A DNA stretch of 64,000 nucleotides from Fodinibius sp036381435 (lineage in GTDB: Bacteria > Bacteroidota > Rhodothermia > Balneolales > Balneolaceae), in contig DASVCW010000013.1 in assembly GCA_036381435.1 (NCBI GenBank), positions 96,458-160,457 on the forward strand, in the 5' to 3' direction. The notes beneath the pieces are model-generated. The model saw only the letters and a program-made list of their open reading frames with translations. It ran no database searches and was not told where the DNA came from. The translations under genes and the position numbers were made by a program. Positions 59,788 through 64,000 of the stretch are shown here, one piece after another. The stretch's first letter is position 1; the number at the start of each line of letters is the position of its first letter.

Positions 59788-62031
59788 ATGTCTAAAGTAG
59801 CCACTGAACCGGAAGTAAACTTGGAACTGGCCAAAGAACATGGCCTTACAGAAGAAGAATTCGAGAAGATTAAAGAATATTTAGGCCGAACACCTACTTT
59901 CACAGAACTGGGCGTGTACTCGGTGATGTGGAGTGAACATTGCTCCTATAAAAATTCCATTCTGGAAATTAAAAAGCTTCCGAATGAAGGTCCGCAATTG
60001 CTGGTGGGAGCCGGTGAAGAAAACGCGGGGCTGGTGGATATTGGTGACGGACTTGCCTGCGCTTTTAAGGTTGAAAGTCATAATCACCCGTCGGCAATAG
60101 AGCCCTATGAAGGGGCGGCAACAGGTGTGGGTGGAATTCATCGCGATATTTTTACAATGGGAGCACGTCCCGTTGCGAGTCTGAATTCCCTTCGTTTTGG
60201 TGATTTAGAAACCCCGCGCGTACGCTTTTTACTTGATGGTGTGGTACGTGGCATTGCGGATTACGGAAATTCATTTGGCGTGCCGGTAGTAGGCGGCGAA
60301 ATCTATTTTGATGAAAAGTATGAAGGTAATCCGTTAGTCAATGCTATGAGTGTGGGTATTGTAAAAGCGGGACAAACCGTTTCGGCCATAGCAGAAGGTG
60401 CCGGAAATCCGGTGATTATTGTGGGTTCCAGTACCGGACGGGACGGCATCCACGGTGCGACCTTTGCTTCTGAGGAAATCAGTGAAGAAAGCGAAGCCAA
60501 ACGCCCCAGCGTGCAGGTTGGTGACCCATTTTCTGAGAAACTGTTGCTCGAAGCAAGCCTTGAAGTGATCAAAAACGGCGGCGTTGTGGGCATGCAGGAT
60601 ATGGGAGCTGCGGGTATTAGCTGCTCATCATCCGAAATGAGCGCCAAAGGAAAGTGCGGAATGACGATTGACCTGGACAAAGTTCCCGCTCGCGAAGATG
60701 GTATGACTGCCTACGAGTTGCTGCTCTCCGAAAGTCAGGAGCGGATGCTGGTGGTGGCTCAAAAAGGACGGGAGCAGGAAATCATTGATATTTATAAAAA
60801 GTGGGATGTGGATGCGGTGGTGATCGGCGAAGTGATCAATGGCAAAAATATAACTTATCTCAAAGATGGAGAAGTCAAAGCTGACATTCCCGCCGATAGT
60901 TTGGTGCTTGGGGGCGGGGCTCCGCAGTATGTGCGCGAAACCAGGGTACCACAATACCTGAGTGAGACTCAGACTTTTGATATCGATTCGCTTGATCATC
61001 CCAAAGATCATCAGGAAATTTTAAAGCAACTGTTGGGAGCGCCAAATATTGCTTCTAAAAGGTGGGTTTACGAGCAGTACGACACGATGGTACGCACGAA
61101 TACGGTAAATGGGCCGGGTGCTTCAGATTCGGGTGTGATTCGCATCAAAGGGACGAACAAGGCACTGGCCGTTAAAACTGACTGTAACGGCCGATATGTG
61201 TATTTGAATCCACGGCGCGGGGGACAAATCGCCGTGGCGGAAGCGGCCCGAAATGTGGTTTGCAGTGGCGCTAAACCAATGGCTATTACAAACTGTCTGA
61301 ATTTCGGAAATCCCTATAACCCGGAGATGTATTGGACATTCAAAGAGGCATTGGGTGGAATGAGTGAAGCCTGCAATGCCTTCAACACACCGGTAACAGG
61401 TGGAAATGTGAGTTTCTATAACGAAAATCCTAAAGAGTCTGTATTCCCAACTCCGGTGATCGGAATGCTGGGGCTAATTGAAGATCTTGAAAATCACCGG
61501 ATGACACCGGACTTTAAAAATGAGAATGATATAATCTACTACATTGGAGCTAAGCGAAAAGGGCTCGGTGGCAGTGAATATTTACATTCTGTTCATGGCC
61601 TGACAACCGGCAACGCTCCCGAGATAAATCTGGACTTTGAAGCTCGTCTGCAGACTGCTTTGCTTGATGCAATTCAGCAGCAAATGGTGAATGCCGCACA
61701 TGATATCTCTGATGGCGGACTGGCTGTAACGTTGGCCGAAATGACGATTTTCTCAGGCAAAGGGGCGAAGATTTCAGTGGATAGAATGAGGGTAAATAAA
61801 CATGAGGTGCTTTACAGTGAGGCACAATCAGGCGTGGTAGTTACCTGTGACGGAAATGAACAGGAAAAACTGGAAGCGCATTTTGCCGATAATGAAATTC
61901 CCTATGCGAAACTGGGAACGGTCGGAGCGGAATCTGATGGACTCGAGATTGAAGGCCTGTTACATCTCTCGATTGATGAAATGAATGCTATTTACGACAA
62001 TGTGATTGAATCGGCGATGAAAAAGAAGTAA
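59788..62031 (+). CDS. purL: Phosphoribosylformylglycinamidine synthase II
   Basis: 747 residues, the small-type PurL that works with separate PurS and PurQ. Signatures are YSVMWSEHCSYKNS, KVESHNHPSAIEPYEGAATG, VGGEIYFD and DMGAAGISCSSSEM. It makes FGAM from FGAR in purine synthesis. purQ and purS are not in the window. It is followed by a dispersed repeat. Confidence 0.97.
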   Translation: MSKVATEPEVNLELAKEHGLTEEEFEKIKEYLGRTPTFTELGVYSVMWSEHCSYKNSILEIKKLPNEGPQLLVGAGEENAGLVDIGDGLACAFKVESHNHPSAIEPYEGAATGVGGIHRDIFTMGARPVASLNSLRFGDLETPRVRFLLDGVVRGIADYGNSFGVPVVGGEIYFDEKYEGNPLVNAMSVGIVKAGQTVSAIAEGAGNPVIIVGSSTGRDGIHGATFASEEISEESEAKRPSVQVGDPFSEKLLLEASLEVIKNGGVVGMQDMGAAGISCSSSEMSAKGKCGMTIDLDKVPAREDGMTAYELLLSESQERMLVVAQKGREQEIIDIYKKWDVDAVVIGEVINGKNITYLKDGEVKADIPADSLVLGGGAPQYVRETRVPQYLSETQTFDIDSLDHPKDHQEILKQLLGAPNIASKRWVYEQYDTMVRTNTVNGPGASDSGVIRIKGTNKALAVKTDCNGRYVYLNPRRGGQIAVAEAARNVVCSGAKPMAITNCLNFGNPYNPEMYWTFKEALGGMSEACNAFNTPVTGGNVSFYNENPKESVFPTPVIGMLGLIEDLENHRMTPDFKNENDIIYYIGAKRKGLGGSEYLHSVHGLTTGNAPEINLDFEARLQTALLDAIQQQMVNAAHDISDGGLAVTLAEMTIFSGKGAKISVDRMRVNKHEVLYSEAQSGVVVTCDGNEQEKLEAHFADNEIPYAKLGTVGAESDGLEIEGLLHLSIDEMNAIYDNVIESAMKKK

Positions 62032-62040
62032 AGGATAAAA

Positions 62041-62106
62041 CCACAGATTTTCACAAATAGGCACAGATAAAAATCAGTTCAAATCTGTGTTAATCTGTGG
62101 CTTAAA
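62041..62106. repeat. CCACAGATT/AATCTGTGG dispersed repeat
   Basis: Perfect inverted 9-bp ends CCACAGATT and AATCTGTGG with AGATAAAAATCAG in the centre. It fills the space between the purL stop and the stop of the convergent aminotransferase gene. Confidence 0.65.
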
Positions 62107-62108
62107 AA

Positions 62109-63455
62109 CTATACGAGAGCGGGAGATTGCCCCAAGACGCTGCTGATAGACTTTTCTATGATTTCAAGCCCTTCATCAATGTGTTCTTTTTGAACAGTAA
62201 GTGGCGGACGGAAACGCATGGTATTGGTTCCGCAGCCAAGAATCATCAGCTTGTTTTTGTAGCATTCTTTAACAACAGCATCCCGAAGCTGAGTATCAGA
62301 GAAATCAAGGGCGCAGAATAAACCTTTGCCGCGGGCATTAGTGATATGCTCATTGTCATTCGCCAAATTCTGCAGTTTGTCAAGCAGGTAATTTCCCACA
62401 GTAGCGGCATTTTCAACCAGGTTTTCTTCTTCAATCACTTGAAGGATGCGCCCAAACCGAACCATATCCACTAAATTGCCACCCCAGGTCGAGTTGATCC
62501 GGGATGAAACATGAAAGCAGTTTGTTTCGATATCATCAATGCGCTCGCTTGCCAAAATACCGCAGACTTGCGCCTTTTTACCAAAAGCCAGGATATCGGG
62601 TTTAACATAGTGTTCGTGTGCCCAGAATTTCCCGGTCAGTCCCACGCCGGTTTGCACTTCATCATAAATGAGCAGGGCTTCATGTTTGTCGGCCAGATCG
62701 CGCAGTGCCTGGTGAAATTCGAGCCGGAAATGCCGGTCACCGCCCTCACCCTGAATGGGCTCGATTAAGATACACGCAATGTCATCTTTATACATTTCAA
62801 AATAGCGCTCTGCCTGGGCAATGGCGAGCTTTTCCTTTTCAGCGGTGTCCAGAATGTTTTCATCAGTGGCAGGGTAGGTCATCGCCGGTGAGATAACTCG
62901 AGGCCAGTCAAATTTCGGGAAATATTTTACCTTGTTGGGATCCGTGTTGGTGAGGGACATCGTGTATCCCGACCGTCCGTGAAAAGCCTTCTCAAAATGC
63001 AGTACTTTATGGCCCTTTTCCTGTCGATAGCCCTTCCTGAAATTCTTTTGCACCTTCCAGTCAAAAGCAACCTTAAGTGCATTTTCGACAGCCAATGCTC
63101 CTCCGGCAATGAAGAAAGTGTAAGGCAGATAATCGGGAATACCTATACGGCCGAAGTTGTTAACAAATTCTGCCATCGCTTCAGTATAAATATCAGAATT
63201 CGATGGTTTGTTGACCGCAACTTGTCCTATTTTTTCCCGAAACTCATCATTAGCTAAGCTGGGGTGATTCATCCCGAGGGCATTCGAGGCAAAGAAAGTA
63301 AAGAAATCGAGGTAACTGTCACCACTTTTCGCATCGACCAACCGGATGCCTTCACTTTTTTCAAGATCCAGGACAAGCTCATATCCATCCGTGAGAATGT
63401 GATTATTAAGAACATTGCGAACTTCTGTGGCTGGTATTTCTTTTGCGATGGACAT
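62109..63455 (-). CDS. lat: L-lysine 6-aminotransferase
   Basis: 448 residues from the ATG at 63455 (MSIAKEIPATEVRNVLN). The frame is open to 63533, but that part contains the promoter, so the inner start is right. It is a class III aminotransferase: VEPIQGEGG-like block IEPIQGEGGDRHFR, IYDEVQTGVGLTG, and the PLP lysine in FGKKAQVCG. HGRSGYTMSLTNTDPNKVKY and the N-terminus match bacterial lysine epsilon-aminotransferases. It converts lysine to the aminoadipate semialdehyde. It is transcribed from its own promoter, convergent with purL. Confidence 0.93.
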   Translation of the reverse strand: MSIAKEIPATEVRNVLNNHILTDGYELVLDLEKSEGIRLVDAKSGDSYLDFFTFFASNALGMNHPSLANDEFREKIGQVAVNKPSNSDIYTEAMAEFVNNFGRIGIPDYLPYTFFIAGGALAVENALKVAFDWKVQKNFRKGYRQEKGHKVLHFEKAFHGRSGYTMSLTNTDPNKVKYFPKFDWPRVISPAMTYPATDENILDTAEKEKLAIAQAERYFEMYKDDIACILIEPIQGEGGDRHFRLEFHQALRDLADKHEALLIYDEVQTGVGLTGKFWAHEHYVKPDILAFGKKAQVCGILASERIDDIETNCFHVSSRINSTWGGNLVDMVRFGRILQVIEEENLVENAATVGNYLLDKLQNLANDNEHITNARGKGLFCALDFSDTQLRDAVVKECYKNKLMILGCGTNTMRFRPPLTVQKEHIDEGLEIIEKSISSVLGQSPALV

Positions 63456-63517
63456 AAGCCTCTTTTTTATTTTTAAATTAAAATTTTTACGTACAAATTT
63501 TCCCGGGAAAGAACTCA

Positions 63518-63546
63518 AATTTACTATTGACAACTGCCTGTGTCAA
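63518..63546 (-). promoter_or_regulatory. Sigma-70-type promoter of the lysine aminotransferase gene
   Basis: On the minus strand TTGACA (63546-63541), 17 bases, TAAATT (63523-63518). This puts the transcript start near 63510, upstream of the ATG at 63455 and downstream of the longer frame start. Confidence 0.7.
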
Positions 63547-63647
63547 GCCTGATCAGTAAGAATTATTGTGAAGCAGGGGCCTTTGAATTAGAGCAGTTTG
63601 CTACGGGAAGGTAAATAGAATTTATTAAAAGAGAATTAATTTTAGTA

Positions 63648-63677
63648 TTGACAAATACCCAAATTAAGCCTTATCTT
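63648..63677 (+). promoter_or_regulatory. Sigma-70-type promoter of the initiator tRNA gene
   Basis: TTGACA (63648-63653), 18 bases, TATCTT (63672-63677), 11 bases before the mature tRNA. Canonical -35 and near-canonical -10. Confidence 0.75.
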
Positions 63678-63688
63678 AGGAATCTCAT

Positions 63689-63761
<73 letters not shown>

Positions 63762-63766
63762 CTATT

Positions 63767-63801
63767 AAAGCGGCTTTCTATTGTTAGAAGCCGCTTTTTT
63801 T
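63767..63801 (+). terminator. Rho-independent terminator after the tRNA
   Basis: AAAGCGGCTT and AAGCCGCTTT around an 11-base loop, then a T run. It starts 6 bases after the tRNA. Confidence 0.92.
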
Positions 63802-63821
63802 GTTTAATTCAAGGGATTATC

Positions 63822-64000
63822 ATGTTCACCGTTTACGCACTTCACTCCCCAAATTACAAGAAAATTTATATCGGTTATAGTTCTGATCTTGAAAGCCGTT
63901 TGCTTTCTCATAATAAATTAGGAAAGAAAGGGTGGACAATAAAATATCGACCCTGGGAGGTTGTACATACTGAGGAATGCGAGACAAAAGCTGAAGCCAT
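63822..64000 (+). CDS. GIY-YIG nuclease family protein, partial
   Basis: The frame opens at ATG 63822 and runs off the window. The N-terminus MFTVYALHSPNYKKIYIGYS contains the VYAL and YIG halves of the GIY-YIG core, followed by SSDLESRLLSHN with the conserved Arg. Small stand-alone GIY-YIG proteins of this kind (UvrC-N-like) are common in Bacteroidota. It is 60 bp after the initiator tRNA and just behind its terminator, so it must have its own promoter or use read-through. The biological role is not known. Confidence 0.85.
   Translation, partial: MFTVYALHSPNYKKIYIGYSSDLESRLLSHNKLGKKGWTIKYRPWEVVHTEECETKAEA

Overview
The window reads like a chromosome segment of a Bacteroidota-related (FCB group) bacterium, most likely Balneolota (Balneolaceae-like). 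The reasons are moderate GC content, a secreted protein with a type IX-type C-terminal sorting domain, MacB-like permeases with an N-terminal prefix domain, many SPII lipoproteins, GG-leader peptides with a C39 exporter, and very many palindromic intergenic repeats. The taxonomic call is an inference, since no marker could be searched. Two promoters that can be read (tRNA-fMet and lysine aminotransferase) are of the TTGACA-N17/18-TATAAT type.

Layout. 1-9.5 kb: partial response regulator, ZIP metal transporter, glycine decarboxylase gcvP, OsmC and DinB proteins, and a two-gene M16 peptidase pair in which only the upstream member keeps the zinc motif. 9.7-10.4 kb: a DUF559 nuclease-like gene held between two direct copies of a palindromic repeat. 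10.4-19.3 kb: an accessory island on the minus strand. It contains a LuxR-type regulator, three double-glycine leader peptides (one of 59 aa), an HlyD-like adaptor, a C39-peptidase ABC exporter, a short HTH protein whose own C-terminus carries a GG-leader-like motif, small membrane proteins and a frameshifted CPBP protease gene. 19.5-32.4 kb: persulfide dioxygenase/rhodanese plus a TSUP exporter, two DNA glycosylases, ilvE, a GhrA-type reductase, a threonine synthase fused to a LeuA-type regulatory domain, anmK, a UbiA-like gene and a thioredoxin-like gene. 32.4-33.3 kb: a REP-associated (Y1/HUH) transposase gene bracketed by two near-identical REP-like repeats. 33.3-44.3 kb: a large secreted BNR/T9SS protein, several lipoproteins (three of them paralogues), a class III aminotransferase, an aldehyde dehydrogenase and a radical SAM protein. 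44.6-50.6 kb: a PadR-MacA-MacB-type export operon. 50.9-63.5 kb: housekeeping genes (thioredoxin-like, pdxH, trmB, a TetR-fadE pair, a lemA/TPM operon, yjjG-like, purL, lysine 6-aminotransferase). 63.7-64 kb: initiator tRNA and the start of a GIY-YIG gene.

The striking theme is repeat ecology. At least eight families of short palindromic or structured repeats sit between genes. Two are physically coupled to a nuclease or transposase gene (DUF559 and RAYT). One ~225-bp family shows compensatory changes between its two copies. The most attractive candidate new biology is the peptide-export island with its HTH-GG fusion, followed by the threonine synthase-LeuA fusion and the DUF559/palindrome unit.
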